A DNA stretch of 64,000 nt from the NCBI GenBank assembly GCA_963733505.1, contig CAVTDW010000001.1:175778-239777 (forward strand), written 5' to 3'. This DNA comes from JALYXV01 sp963733505. Lineage in GTDB: Bacteria; Actinomycetota; Acidimicrobiia; Acidimicrobiales; Palsa-688. Each line of letters opens with the position of its first letter. Position 1 is the stretch's first letter. Position numbers and translations under genes: made by a program. The notes under the pieces are model-generated. The model was given only the letters and a program-made list of their open reading frames with translations, ran no database searches and had not been told where the DNA came from. Shown here one piece after another: positions 37,283 to 46,512 of the stretch.

Positions 37283-38116
37283 ATGGCAGGAGCGGCCACG
37301 GAACTCAGCGACGCTCGGGCAACCCTGAGCGCCGCGGCCCACCGTTCGGCCGACCTGATCGCTGCCATCGACGATCACGACATGCGGCTGCCGCGCTCGG
37401 AATGGACCGTGGCCGACGCGGCCGCGCACCTGGCGATCGGGCTACGGGGTTTCACCGACGCGGTGGAGAGCGGGGCAACGACCTGGCTCCCCTTCATCCC
37501 TGACACGACGCGCTATCCCGACCGCCTGGGCGGGCTCAACCGGGCCACGATCTCAGCCGAGCCCCGACGGCCGCCGTCCGACGCCGGCCGGGCCATCTCC
37601 GAGGCCGCCAACGCGTTCCTGGACGCCACCTCCGGGCTGGCGGCGACCCAGACGGTTCCGACGCCGTGGTACGGCGACGGTGTCACCCATACCGTGTTGT
37701 CGGCTACCTGCCTCCTGGTCGGCGAGCAACTCGTCCACGGCTACGACATCGCCCGGGCGGTCAGACGACCCTGGCCGATCACGTCCGCCGAGGCGTTGGT
37801 GATCTTCGAGGGGATACGGGCCATGATGCCGCTCGCGGTAAACACCGAAGTCGCCCGCGATCTGTCGGCGACCTACGCACTACACCTCGGGCGCAAGGCT
37901 CCGTTCGTGGTCCGCATCTCCGGGGGTTCGGCCACGGTCAATCCTCCCGGGCGGACCCGGATCGATTGCCACATCGCGGGCACGCCCAAAGCGCTGATGA
38001 TGGTCGGATACGGGCGGATTAGCCAGTGGCGTGCGATCGGGACCGGCCGGCTCGTTGCGTGGGGTCGGAAGCCCTGGTTGGGGTTCCGCTTCGTGAACCT
38101 GTTCTTCAATCCCTGA
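37283..38116 (+). CDS. MDMPI N-terminal/SCP2-like domain protein
   Basis: A 277-residue protein of the mycothiol-dependent maleylpyruvate isomerase-like group. The N-terminal DinB-type four-helix bundle has SADLIAAIDDHDMRLPRSEWTVADAAAHLAIGLRG, with the first metal-ligand His in AAHLA, and GEQLVHGYDIARA with the second His. The C-terminal part (PFVVRISGGSATVNPPG, IDCHIAGTPKALMMVGYGR) is like the SCP2-type sterol-carrier module often fused to these proteins. The family transfers or isomerises with mycothiol as cofactor, but the actual substrate is unknown. It is probably expressed from a leaderless transcript and controlled by the divergent PadR regulator. Confidence 0.8.
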   Translation: MAGAATELSDARATLSAAAHRSADLIAAIDDHDMRLPRSEWTVADAAAHLAIGLRGFTDAVESGATTWLPFIPDTTRYPDRLGGLNRATISAEPRRPPSDAGRAISEAANAFLDATSGLAATQTVPTPWYGDGVTHTVLSATCLLVGEQLVHGYDIARAVRRPWPITSAEALVIFEGIRAMMPLAVNTEVARDLSATYALHLGRKAPFVVRISGGSATVNPPGRTRIDCHIAGTPKALMMVGYGRISQWRAIGTGRLVAWGRKPWLGFRFVNLFFNP

Positions 38117-38147
38117 CCCGAAGGTCCGGTCGACCGTAGACTCGCCG

Positions 38148-38345
38148 ATGATGCCCGGGATCATCAGCGGCAGGGCGTGGCTCCAACAGCGTCAGCGCGT
38201 TCTCCAGGAGGAACTGGCCAAGGACCCCGCGCCGGAACAACGAGCCGTCCTTCAGGCGGCGCTGGACGCGGTCGATCAGGAGCTGGGCGCCGCCAAGTCC
38301 CGCTGGTGGCGCTCCCTGTTATGGGGGACCCGGCCACCCACGTAG
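38148..38345 (+). CDS. Small hypothetical protein
   Basis: A 65-residue peptide with a helical core (QQRQRVLQEELAKDPAPEQRAVLQAALDAVDQEL) that could form a short coiled coil, and an Arg/Trp-rich end (SRWWRSLLWGT). It begins 31 bp after the preceding stop. The amphipathic pattern and normal codon use suggest a real gene, but no family is recognised. Confidence 0.5.
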   Translation: MMPGIISGRAWLQQRQRVLQEELAKDPAPEQRAVLQAALDAVDQELGAAKSRWWRSLLWGTRPPT

Positions 38346-38346
38346 G

Positions 38347-38511
38347 TCACGGCCGAGCCAGCTCGCCGGACAGAGATCCCGCAGCCCTAGCGTAGCTGCT
38401 GCCGGACTTCTTCTCGCGGGCCGACTTCTTGGCCTTCTTGACGGCCCGCTTCTCCATCAGGCTCTTGCCCGGCTTCTTCGCTGAGCCCGGCGACGGCGCT
38501 TTGTTGACCAT
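38347..38511 (-). CDS. Small Lys/Arg-rich protein
   Basis: A 54-residue, very basic protein (KKPGKSLMEKRAVKKAKKSAREKK). Short proteins with a KPG-x-S/N-L-x-EKRA-x-KKAK core are widespread in actinobacteria and have no known function. Nucleic-acid binding is likely from charge alone. It is divergent from the LigD-type polymerase gene with 54 bp between the two starts. The frame stays open further upstream, but the ATG at 38511 gives the expected size. Confidence 0.6.
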   Translation of the reverse strand: MVNKAPSPGSAKKPGKSLMEKRAVKKAKKSAREKKSGSSYARAAGSLSGELARP

Positions 38512-38565
38512 GATTGACCATACAGCGGCGACGCACCTCGGCGAGGTCCGATTAGCGTCGAGCCG

Positions 38566-39648
38566 ATGGCCGACGAAGGTGTCGCGGTCGAGGCGGCGGG
38601 GCGGGAGCTCGTCGTCACGAGCCCCGACAAAGTGTTCTTTCCCGAGCACGGCGAGACAAAGCTCGATCTCGTCCGGTTCTATCAGGCGGTTGAAGCGCCC
38701 CTGATGGCGGCTATGGGCGGGCGTCCCGTCCTGCTGCAACGATTCCCCCACGGAGCCGGTGGTTCGTCGTTCTTCCAGAAGCGGGTACCCGAATCGCGGC
38801 CCGACTGGCTGCAGACGACGATTGTGAGCACGCCGAACGGGACCACCTCGCAGGCCCTGGTGGCGGCCGACCTGGCGCACGTCATCTGGGCCGTCAACCT
38901 GGCCTGCCTGGGCTTTCACGTCTGGCCCACGAGGGCTGACGATCCCGACCACGCCGACGAACTGCGAATCGACCTCGACCCGACGCCGGGGGTCACGTTT
39001 CCCATGGTCCGAGAGGCAGCCGCGGAAGTCCGGCGGCTGCTCGACGAACTGGGCGTGGTCGGCATGCCCAAGACGACGGGTAACCGCGGCATCCACGTCT
39101 ACGTGCGCCTGCAGCCTCGATGGGACTCGTACCAGGTCCGGTCGTCGGCGGTGGCCATCGCCCGCGAACTGGAGCGGCGCCGCCCTGACCTGATCACGGC
39201 CGCGTGGTGGAAGGAAGAGCGAGGCCGCCGGGTGTTCGTCGACTTCAATCAGAACGCGCCTCACAAGACGGTCTTCGGCGCCTGGTCGGTCCGGGCCCGG
39301 CCGGGCGCGCAGGTCTCGACGCCGTTCGGATGGGAGGAGCTGGAAACGATCCATCCCGATGAGCTGACCATGCGCTGCGTTCCTGCCCGGGTGGCGGCCG
39401 ACGGCGATCCCTGGGCCGCCATGGTCGCCGACCCGCAGTCGCTGGAGCCCATCCTGGCCCTGCACGAGCGGGACCGGGCGTCAGGGTTGCACGACGCTCC
39501 CTGGCCGCCGGTCTACCCGAAGATGCCCGACGAACCCCCTCGGGTCGCGCCCAGTCGCGCCCGGGCGCCAACAGCATCGACTTCAGGAGCACCGTCGCCC
39601 GCCACCGGGCCCGAATCTGGGGTTGACTCCGAACCACGGGGCACCTGA
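38566..39648 (+). CDS. LigD-type DNA polymerase/primase domain protein
   Basis: A 360-residue stand-alone polymerase of the LigD (bacterial NHEJ) primase-polymerase family. TSPDKVFFPEHGETKLDLVRFY is the family N-terminal sequence, RIDLDPTPGVTF carries the two catalytic Asp of the DxD pair, KTTGNRGIHVYV holds the conserved Gly-Ile-His, and RRVFVDFNQNAPHKTV the last Asp region. No ligase or nuclease domain is fused. Such PolD proteins fill gaps with ribonucleotides during end joining, with Ku and a separate ligase encoded elsewhere. The C-terminal 40 residues are Pro/Ala/Ser-rich and not conserved. Confidence 0.9.
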   Translation: MADEGVAVEAAGRELVVTSPDKVFFPEHGETKLDLVRFYQAVEAPLMAAMGGRPVLLQRFPHGAGGSSFFQKRVPESRPDWLQTTIVSTPNGTTSQALVAADLAHVIWAVNLACLGFHVWPTRADDPDHADELRIDLDPTPGVTFPMVREAAAEVRRLLDELGVVGMPKTTGNRGIHVYVRLQPRWDSYQVRSSAVAIARELERRRPDLITAAWWKEERGRRVFVDFNQNAPHKTVFGAWSVRARPGAQVSTPFGWEELETIHPDELTMRCVPARVAADGDPWAAMVADPQSLEPILALHERDRASGLHDAPWPPVYPKMPDEPPRVAPSRARAPTASTSGAPSPATGPESGVDSEPRGT

Positions 39649-39707
39649 CGCGATCCGATTGGTAGCGGTGCGATCCCCAGCTTTTCCCCAGCCCGTAACC
39701 TCGCGGT

Positions 39708-40415
39708 GTGACCACCCCGCCCCTTCCTAGCGGCCCTCCCGTAACCACCATCGAAGAGGTGATCGATCGCATGGAGGCCATCGAAGCCGCGCTGCCCCCG
39801 ACCGATGGCCTGGCCTGCTTCAATCGCATGTACCTCGGTGTGACCCGAGAAGTACTGGCCAGCGTCAAGCAAACCATGTTCGCCGACCCCGAATTTTTGG
39901 TCCATCTCGACGTGTTGTTCGCGAACCTGTATTTCGACGCCGTCAACTCGGTAACGGTCGATCCCGACAACGTCCCGATCGCATGGCGGCCCCTGATGAA
40001 GCGCCGTACGCACCCGGGGATCGAGCCGATCCAGTTCGCCTTGGCCGGGATGAACGCCCATATCAACCACGACCTGCCAATCGCGCTTTTCAGCACCTGC
40101 ACCAACCTCGCAACCGAACCGAAGGACGATCCTCACCACAGGGACTACAGCAAGGTCGACGTCCTGCTGGACGCGGCCGAGCAATCGGTCCGCCAGTCAT
40201 TCGAGGCCGGGGTCGTGCTAGAGCTCGACAAGCATGCCCAGGCGTGCACCAATGTGGTGGCCAACTGGAGCATGAATGCCGCTCGTGAAATGGCGTGGGA
40301 TACGGCCCTGGGTCTGTGGGAGACCAGAACCATGGAGACCGCCCACAAGATCATGCTCCTGACCCTGGGCCGTACCGTGGCGTTGGCCAGCCGCGGTCTG
40401 CTCGTCGTCGTCTGA
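39708..40415 (+). CDS. DUF5995 family protein
   Basis: A 235-residue helical protein. The start TIEEVIDRMEAIEAALPPTDGLACFNRMYLGVTREV, with MFADPEFLVHLDVLFANLYFDAV, WRPLMKRRTHPGIEPIQFALAGMNAHINHDLPIAL and LDKHAQACTNVVANWSMNAAREMAWDTA, has the conserved His and Asn of the DUF5995 family, whose function is unknown. The His-rich helices could hold a metal. It starts with GTG 39708. Its stop lies only two bases from the stop of the convergent membrane protein gene, an unusually tight convergent pair. Confidence 0.85.
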   Translation: MTTPPLPSGPPVTTIEEVIDRMEAIEAALPPTDGLACFNRMYLGVTREVLASVKQTMFADPEFLVHLDVLFANLYFDAVNSVTVDPDNVPIAWRPLMKRRTHPGIEPIQFALAGMNAHINHDLPIALFSTCTNLATEPKDDPHHRDYSKVDVLLDAAEQSVRQSFEAGVVLELDKHAQACTNVVANWSMNAAREMAWDTALGLWETRTMETAHKIMLLTLGRTVALASRGLLVVV

Positions 40416-40417
40416 TC

Positions 40418-41777
40418 TCAGCCGGCCACCACATAGAGCAGCGTAAGCACCAAGCCCGCGAACAAGACGCCCGCACCGATGAACAGACCAAGTCGTTCAA
40501 TCGACACCTTGGTCCCCGCCATGAACCGTACGATCCCCGCCAGGCCGATGACGAACATCAGCAGCACCGTCCCCAAGCGCGGCCACGACCAGGATTCGAC
40601 CCCGCGTGGGCAGGTTCTGGCTGGCCTGCGAGGACCCGATCACCAACGCGATGACGGCCGCGAACAGTCCGACGATCGTCGGGATCTGGGTGGAGCTCTC
40701 CTTGGCAACGGCAAGGGCATGGTCGGCATCTTGTCGCAGCGCCGCCACCCCCGTGAGCTGCTTCGAAACCCCAATTCGCTCGAGCAGTTCGCTGCGCAGG
40801 CGGATGAGTACCAGAAAGTCGCTCGAGCCCACTCGCCCAGATTCCGACAACAACCGGACTGCGTTATTGATCGCCATCACCACTCCGGATGTGTCGTCGA
40901 CCATGGCCGCGAACCCGGCTTGAGCGGTATAGAACTGCACCCCGCCCCCGTGCGCTCGCCACACACCCAACGCGGTCTCGAATGCGGTGACCAGCTCGGT
41001 AGGGACATCGCCCCCCTCGATATACGACGTCCGCTGCGGAGGCGCGGCATGAAGCACGTAGGCAATCAACTTGGCCGCGGACAGGGGCATGGAATGCTCG
41101 GTGATCTCATTTCCTATCAATGCCATCTGGGCCCGCTTCGAGTCACCGACGACGGACTGGGCGAAGAAGTTGAAGGCCGCCTTTATGGGGTTGGCTCCTC
41201 GATCACGATGTCCTGCCAAGAAGCTCATGATGGCGTCGGCATCGAAGTGCAGTTGATAGACGTACAGATGGAAAAGCTCCAGGAACTCGCCGTCGGTGAT
41301 CTGCAGGCGATTCCAATCGTCGGGCTGGTCCAGCAGTTCCCACGCCAGGGCGCCGGCGAGGGAAGCCTTGAGATCACTGACCAGCCAGGGCATCGACGTA
41401 GGCGATGAGGGAAGTCGATCCAAGGTCGCCTGGATGGCGTGACCGAGGAGTTCAACGTCCTTGCATCCTTCGTGGGTCACCCGCGACGCCACTCGAAAGA
41501 ACCATTGCGACCAGCATCGCGATGCCGCCGTGGGTGCCCGCGCGGCGACATCCGCGGCGTAGGCATCCACCGACGCCAGGAGCAACGGTTCGACCACGGG
41601 CGGCCCGTGCGTCACCACGTTCAACGCCTCACACACCGCGTCGATGTGGCTCCTGACGAAATCGGCCGCTTCCTGGGAAGTCCTCGACGAGGTGCTGACG
41701 GACGACCGAATGAGCGCCACGGCGGTGCTGTGCCGGTCGATCGGAGCCTGGGCGCCGCCGGGTGTGGTGGTGGTCAC
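40418..41777 (-). CDS. Large hypothetical protein with two C-terminal membrane segments (one frame break)
   Basis: A 452-residue protein after repair. The first 330 residues are soluble and helical (EAADFVRSHIDAVCEALNVV, GDVPTELVTAFETALGVWRAHGGG), without known domain. The C-terminus has two or three hydrophobic segments (IPTIVGLFAAVIALVIGS, VLLMFVIGLAGIVRFMAG, LFIGAGVLFAGLVLTLLYVV). The frame breaks at the run 40572-40575. Dropping one base gives VVAALGTVLLMFVIG and a TGA at 40418. Lys and Arg next to the segments fit a tail-anchored or membrane-bound role. The gene is convergent with the DUF5995 gene with two bases between the stops. The function is unknown. Confidence 0.6.
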
Positions 41778-41900
41778 CCGTGTCGACCTCGAAGCGTCCC
41801 GGCACCCGATGCTGCGTCGGACCTCGTCGAGTCCACCATCGCGGCTACCTCCGAAAGGCGTGAGCCTACAGCGGTGCGGCCCGACACCAGCGTCACCGGA

Positions 41901-43326
41901 TCAGACGGGCGCGAGACAGAAGATCGGAACGAGCGACATGGGTTCCAGCCCCAATGGCTTCACGAAGAGGACCGAGTTCAGGTCCGACGGAGTTGTGCCA
42001 GTTGGGCAATCCCTCGGTATCTTCACCCGCGTGACGACGCGGTCGTAATCCCTGGACGGGGTTGTCGACGCGGAGGGGCACGCGACCTTGCTCCCGCCGA
42101 ATGGCTGCGCCGGAGAGTCGACACAATCGCCGGGACGTATCACCCCGGGCCCGTTGTTGAGGCAGGCGATCGGGCGGGCTGCCGAACTCAACTTCACGAA
42201 CTCGAGCGTGCCCTCAGGACACGTGCTGACGTCTGCCACCCGATCCGTCACCGTCGCGTAGATACCAGGTGTCCGGCACGCCACTTCCGAGCCATGGCTA
42301 ATGCAGTCGCCCGCCCTCAATACACCTCCCCCCTCTCCCACGTCGCCGGGATGAGGTGGATGAAGATTTCGAAGGCAGGCGGTCTGCAGGTTTGCATTGA
42401 GGAGTTTGTACGAATCGGCATCGTCGGGACAGTCGACTCCTCCCATCGGCCCGAGAAATATCCCACCGGGGTTCGTGTCCACGGACAAGATGATCGAACT
42501 TGCGTCCCGACAGCTCACCCGCTTCAGGTCATTGGCCGTGATGTCGACGCAATCTCCTCGACCAAGTGGCTTCGCCAACGTGGGCGGGAACACGCCAAAG
42601 GCAAACAACAAGGCGACGCCCGCGATGGTGCTGGCCACTCCCGAGACCAGCAGGTATGAGAACACCTTGCGGCGTTTCAAGCCCCAAAAGGCAGACCAGG
42701 CCTTGACGCCATAGGGCATCAAGTTCACCTCGATACCGGTCACGAAAAGCGTGACGTAGGCAAACGGAACGAGGGCGCCGAGACCAACCAACGACTCCTT
42801 GGACGGCGAGACAAACAACAGCAACGACTTCTGGATGACCGCCATGATGGGCAGGTTGAAGCCGTGCCAGACGAAGACGAGCGGAAGATACTCCTGCGGC
42901 GACCGAGCGCGGCCGGATTTCCTCGAACCCGAGGTAGTACAGGAGAGTGAACTGAATGGAAATGACGATCGTGAAGTACAGGGGTGGCAGGATGAATGAC
43001 AGCAGCGGGCCGCTTATGGATGCCAAGCCGGTGAGCATTATCAGCGAGTACAACGCCAAACCGACCGTCAGGAACTCCAGGCTCTGCGCCTGGGTGAGCT
43101 CGCCCGCCAGCGCGACCGTCTGGGCGGCCGGCGATCTGACGATTCGGAGGAATCTGGAGCCGTAACGCCGAAACGCTCCCAGGTGGAGCAAGGTGTCGAG
43201 CAGGCTGCGCCACGAATCCGAGTCTTGGTTGGTCAGCTCATTGCCGCATTGGCTACAGAACCGACCGGTTTGTGTCGCGCCGCAGTTCCGGCAGACGACC
43301 GCCTGTTCAGTCTGCATTTCGGGCAT
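41901..43326 (-). CDS. Zinc-ribbon membrane protein with three Cys-paired extracellular repeats (one frame break)
   Basis: A 474-residue protein after repair. The N-terminus is a zinc ribbon (CRNCGATQTGRFCSQCG). Several hydrophobic segments follow (FLTVGLALYSLIMLTGL, FILPPLYFTIVISIQFTLLYYLG, LGALVPFAYVTLFVTGI, YLLVSGVASTIAGVALLFAFG). The C-terminal 210 residues are outside and contain three repeats, each starting GDCV/I and holding paired Cys with a V-x-C core (GDCVDITANDLKRVSC, GDCISHGSEVAC, GDCVDSPAQPFGGSKVAC), similar to LppU/SCO3897-type domains of actinobacteria. The frame breaks near 42896: dropping one base joins EIRPRS to QEYLPLVFVWHGFN. Function is unknown, and a sensor or cell-wall role is possible. 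Confidence 0.65.
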
Positions 43327-43396
43327 CGTTTTGCAACCGCCATGACCGCGCCGCGAGGGACAGTCGAGGTTACATCGGCGCTGTCGGTGCCGGCCG

Positions 43397-44112
43397 TTAG
43401 TGGAGCTTCGCGGCGTTGGTCGGGCAGTACAGCGCCACGACGGTCCGAATGGCGATCTCGGGAACAGACGAGGGGATCATCCAGCTGATCGACCCCGCGC
43501 CGACCATGTCGAGCGCTTGTGATTTGACCTGGGCGAAGGACGTGCCCTGATCAAGCGCGGTGCAGACCTGGTTGCCAACCGAGGCGATCTGATCTGCAGT
43601 GGGAGTGACGAACGGCAACAGGTCGTGCACGGCAGTGATGGCCTGGGCGACCTCGGCGGAGGTGGGCTGGCGTCTCGGCGCCACGCCGGAGGCCGAGGCG
43701 CCACTCCTGACCGCGGGCTTCGCGGCGACCGCGGCGGTCGCGGCGGCCGATGTCGACGTAGGCGCAGCTGGAGTTCGCGGCCGCCGCACCCGCGGTCGTC
43801 GTCGCCTTCGCTGCGGCCCGGGCGCCGGTTGCGGCACCAGCCGGCGATGCGGTCGTGGTCGAGGCACCGGCAGAGGCGCCTGCGGAGGCGCCAGGGGCGG
43901 CGGCCGTGCCGGCGGCTGCCGTGGGGGTCGAGGAAGCGGGCCCCGCGGCGGGACTGGGGTTGGCCATGGCGGCGGTCTGGAGCCGGATCGCGATCTGCCG
44001 GGCCTTCTGCAGGTTGCCGCCATGGAACGTGTGGACGACGAAACCCACGACGACGAGGATCGCCACCAGAACGACAGCCCGCTCCCACCTTGATGATTTT
44101 GTGTCCGTGCAT
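43397..44112 (-). CDS. Single-span membrane protein with DUF732-like domain (two frame breaks)
   Basis: A 237-residue protein after repair. It starts MHGHKIIKVERAVVLVAILVV once one base of the CCC at 44094-44096 is dropped, giving one transmembrane segment. An Ala/Thr/Gly/Pro-rich linker of about 100 residues follows. A second break lies near 43750 within the linker. The C-terminal domain (PTSAEVAQAITAVHDLLPF, NQVCTALDQGTSFAQVKSQ, SEIAIRTVVALYCP read here as PEIAIRTVVALYCP) has the two Cys and spacing of DUF732, a small secreted helical domain common in mycobacteria. The function is unknown, and the domain faces outside the cell. Confidence 0.65.
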
Positions 44113-44266
44113 ACTTTGAGGTATCGGTCGGGGGAGGTCTAAGACCCGGCAAAATCTCAGCTAAACCCCGGCCTTCGGGCCCTGCCAGGTGCGGCGATGA
44201 CTCTGCGCCTTGCCGTTCGTCAATTCGGGAGAAGACCGCGATCCGCGACGTACGAGGAGCTAGCCA

Positions 44267-44845
44267 ATGACCTTCGTTGACCTGGAACCGGCCGCCCAGC
44301 GCATGGCCGGTCTGATCAGCGGCACTTCCGACGATCAGCTCGACGCGCCAACGCCCTGCCGGGACTACGTCCTCAGTGAGCTGCTCGACCACGTGAGCGG
44401 GCTGACCGTCGGCCTGACCGCGGCGGCGACCAGGTCCCCGACCCCGACTGGTTCGGGCGCCCCATCGGGCGAGGCTTCACGACTTGGTGACGACTGGCGC
44501 ACCCGAATCCCACGCGAGTTGGCCGCTCTCACCGAGGCGTGGCGTGATCCGATGGCGCGGAAGGGGATGATCAAGGTCGGAGGGATCGAGATGCCCGCCG
44601 AGGCGGCCGCCCTGGTTGCACTCGAGGAGCTGGTGATCCACGGCTGGGACGTGGCCCGCGCCACCGGGCAACCCTACGACTGTGACGAGACGACCCTCGA
44701 AGGGGTGGTCGGCTTCTTTGCGATGTTCACCGAGGACCTTCGCCGTGGCGCCTACGACGCGCCGGTTGCGGTGCCCGACGACACGCCGCTGCTCGACACC
44801 GTCGTCGCGATCAGCGGACGGGACCCCGCCTGGAAACCGAGCTGA
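44267..44845 (+). CDS. TIGR03086-type metal-binding protein (MDMPI-like)
   Basis: A 192-residue protein of the TIGR03086/DinB-like group. LEPAAQRMAGLISGTSDDQLDAPTPCRDYVLSELLDHVSGL holds the Thr-Pro-Cys-x-x-(Y/W) and the first His ligand, and ALEELVIHGWDVARATGQPYD the second His. The family is built on the mycothiol-dependent isomerase fold, but most members have no assigned reaction. A good GAGGAG ribosome site is present upstream of the ATG at 44267. The gene stands alone, 32 bp before tRNA-Ser(GCT). Confidence 0.85.
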   Translation: MTFVDLEPAAQRMAGLISGTSDDQLDAPTPCRDYVLSELLDHVSGLTVGLTAAATRSPTPTGSGAPSGEASRLGDDWRTRIPRELAALTEAWRDPMARKGMIKVGGIEMPAEAAALVALEELVIHGWDVARATGQPYDCDETTLEGVVGFFAMFTEDLRRGAYDAPVAVPDDTPLLDTVVAISGRDPAWKPS

Positions 44846-44877
44846 CCCCGGTGGGGATCACCTACACTCATGGGCAA

Positions 44878-44973
<96 letters not shown>

Positions 44974-45230
44974 TCGACGTTAGAACCAAGGGCGAGGATC
45001 GACACCCGCTGGTCGTCAGCCCGACCCCCGGAGGCAGGCATCCCGCCAGACCGATAGCCTACGGCCACTCAATGGCTCGATCTCCCACCGTGGTGGTAGC
45101 CGTAGGCACAAGGCCCCGAGCCCCTCAACCCGTGCCCCGACTCGTCAAGTATCCGAGCAGGCCATAGCTGGGCGTGCGGCCCGGCGGGAACTCTCATGGA
45201 GGCCCTTCTTTGCTACCGCTGATCGGCCAG

Positions 45231-45668
45231 TCAGGGAGATATCAGAATATCTCCGCTCGAACTGAGGATATTGGCCCCGTCAAAGACCAATCCATGCAGA
45301 TCGGCGGCCACCGCATAGATCGATTCGTTACAAGGCTCGTGAGACAGAAACCCCGGAGTACCGGTGACTCCAATCAATAAGCGAGATTTCGGAAGGGTCT
45401 TGAGAACCTCACGAGCGGCCGGTGAATGCTGCTCGGCGACTCGTCTGACGTAAGCGATGGCTCCACGGATTGTGGTCGCCAGCGGATCGCCGGGACCGGT
45501 CCAGCGCATTGACGTGAATCGCAACGTATGAATACCACACGACGTAACCACCTTGTCGGCGGAGTCACCCTCGTACGAGGGTGAAAAACCGTGAGCTGTA
45601 AGAACCTCTCGCACTCTTCCGAAGTCCGAGAAACCGCAGAATATGGAGACGGATTCTGATGCTTCCAT
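45231..45668 (-). CDS. Hypothetical protein (orphan)
   Basis: A 145-residue protein of unknown function. It starts best at ATG 45668 (MEASESVSIFCGFSDFGRVREVL), just downstream of the -10-like TACAAT at 45675-45680, which would give a leaderless transcript. A longer frame upstream is open but Arg-rich and unlikely. The sequence has mixed beta/alpha character (GIHTLRFTSMRWTGPG, RGAIAYVRRVAEQHSPAAREVLKTL, SRLLIGVTGTPGFLSHEPCNESIYAVAADLHGLVFDGANIL is one continuous region). The last 50 residues resemble no known motif. Codon use is more relaxed than in neighbours, suggesting transfer. Confidence 0.55.
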   Translation of the reverse strand: MEASESVSIFCGFSDFGRVREVLTAHGFSPSYEGDSADKVVTSCGIHTLRFTSMRWTGPGDPLATTIRGAIAYVRRVAEQHSPAAREVLKTLPKSRLLIGVTGTPGFLSHEPCNESIYAVAADLHGLVFDGANILSSSGDILISP

Positions 45669-45915
45669 AGTACCATTGTATATCATGCAGGCCGTGCGTC
45701 TGTCACCGCCCATCCCATGGCGTGACCGACGAGGTGAGCATCTCGTTCGCAAGTTTGCAGTTCGTCCCGTCTTCATTCCTGGATGGGTCTGCCGCCCGCG
45801 GCACTTTGGCTAGCGATGCCGAATAGGCCTGCGTGGGCTAAGGTGCTGAGTTCGGTGCCGGGTCCCGTGAGGGAAATCCCGAGGGGTCACGAGCCCCGCG
45901 CATAACCCCCGCAAT

Positions 45916-46485
45916 TCAGGTGCCACCGTCTGGCAATCCAGGTTTTCCCTGTCGGCCTCTTGCCATAGCACTCTTCTTCCAGACGCTAACCGCCTCCTCA
46001 ACAGGACTGAAGAAGTCTCGGCCGCGAAGCGAGCGACGAACGAGATTCTCGGCGACCAGCATGGGGGCCATCTCATCACCGTCAGCGAAGCCGCTGATAA
46101 CGGGCATCTGGTACTGCGCGACCCCCGGGCGCCCAAGCCCCCATGTCAGATTAGGAAAGGACCTGGCGAAGGCTTCGCCAAGATAGAAGCTAGCGCGTAG
46201 CACCAGAGGTTTCGACTCATCAGCAAAATCTATGAATCCGCCCATACTTTCGTGGGCATCACGCACCCATTCAGGCATCTCCGGATCCTTTGCTACCGGC
46301 TCAATGGACTGAAGGAGCCAGGCGAGGAATGCCGGTATGGAATCGACAGAAAAGTCAGCGACGACACCTACGCTCTTAGCTTCTCGTACGGATTGGTTGA
46401 CTTCCTCGGACTCTACCTGAAGATACCGCTCAAGGTAGGCCTTGGCTTCATCGCCAGTTAGCTCCTCGAAGAACTGGAAATTCAT
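45916..46485 (-). CDS. Hypothetical protein (orphan, possibly immunity-like)
   Basis: A 189-residue acidic soluble protein starting at ATG 46485 (MNFQFFEELTGDEAKAYLERYL). It is rich in acidic and aromatic residues (VADFSVDSIPAFLAWLLQSI, MGGFIDFADESKPLVLRASFYLGEAFARSFPNLTW), a style common in immunity proteins of toxin systems, but no toxin is adjacent. The frame continues upstream into the antiporter region, where it is read as a separate domain. The ATG, the TATATT-like -10 at 46494-46499 and the fall in GC mark the true gene start. Confidence 0.55.
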   Translation of the reverse strand: MNFQFFEELTGDEAKAYLERYLQVESEEVNQSVREAKSVGVVADFSVDSIPAFLAWLLQSIEPVAKDPEMPEWVRDAHESMGGFIDFADESKPLVLRASFYLGEAFARSFPNLTWGLGRPGVAQYQMPVISGFADGDEMAPMLVAENLVRRSLRGRDFFSPVEEAVSVWKKSAMARGRQGKPGLPDGGT

Positions 46486-46512
46486 GACATTAGAATATAT
46501 GAAAGGGGTGGT

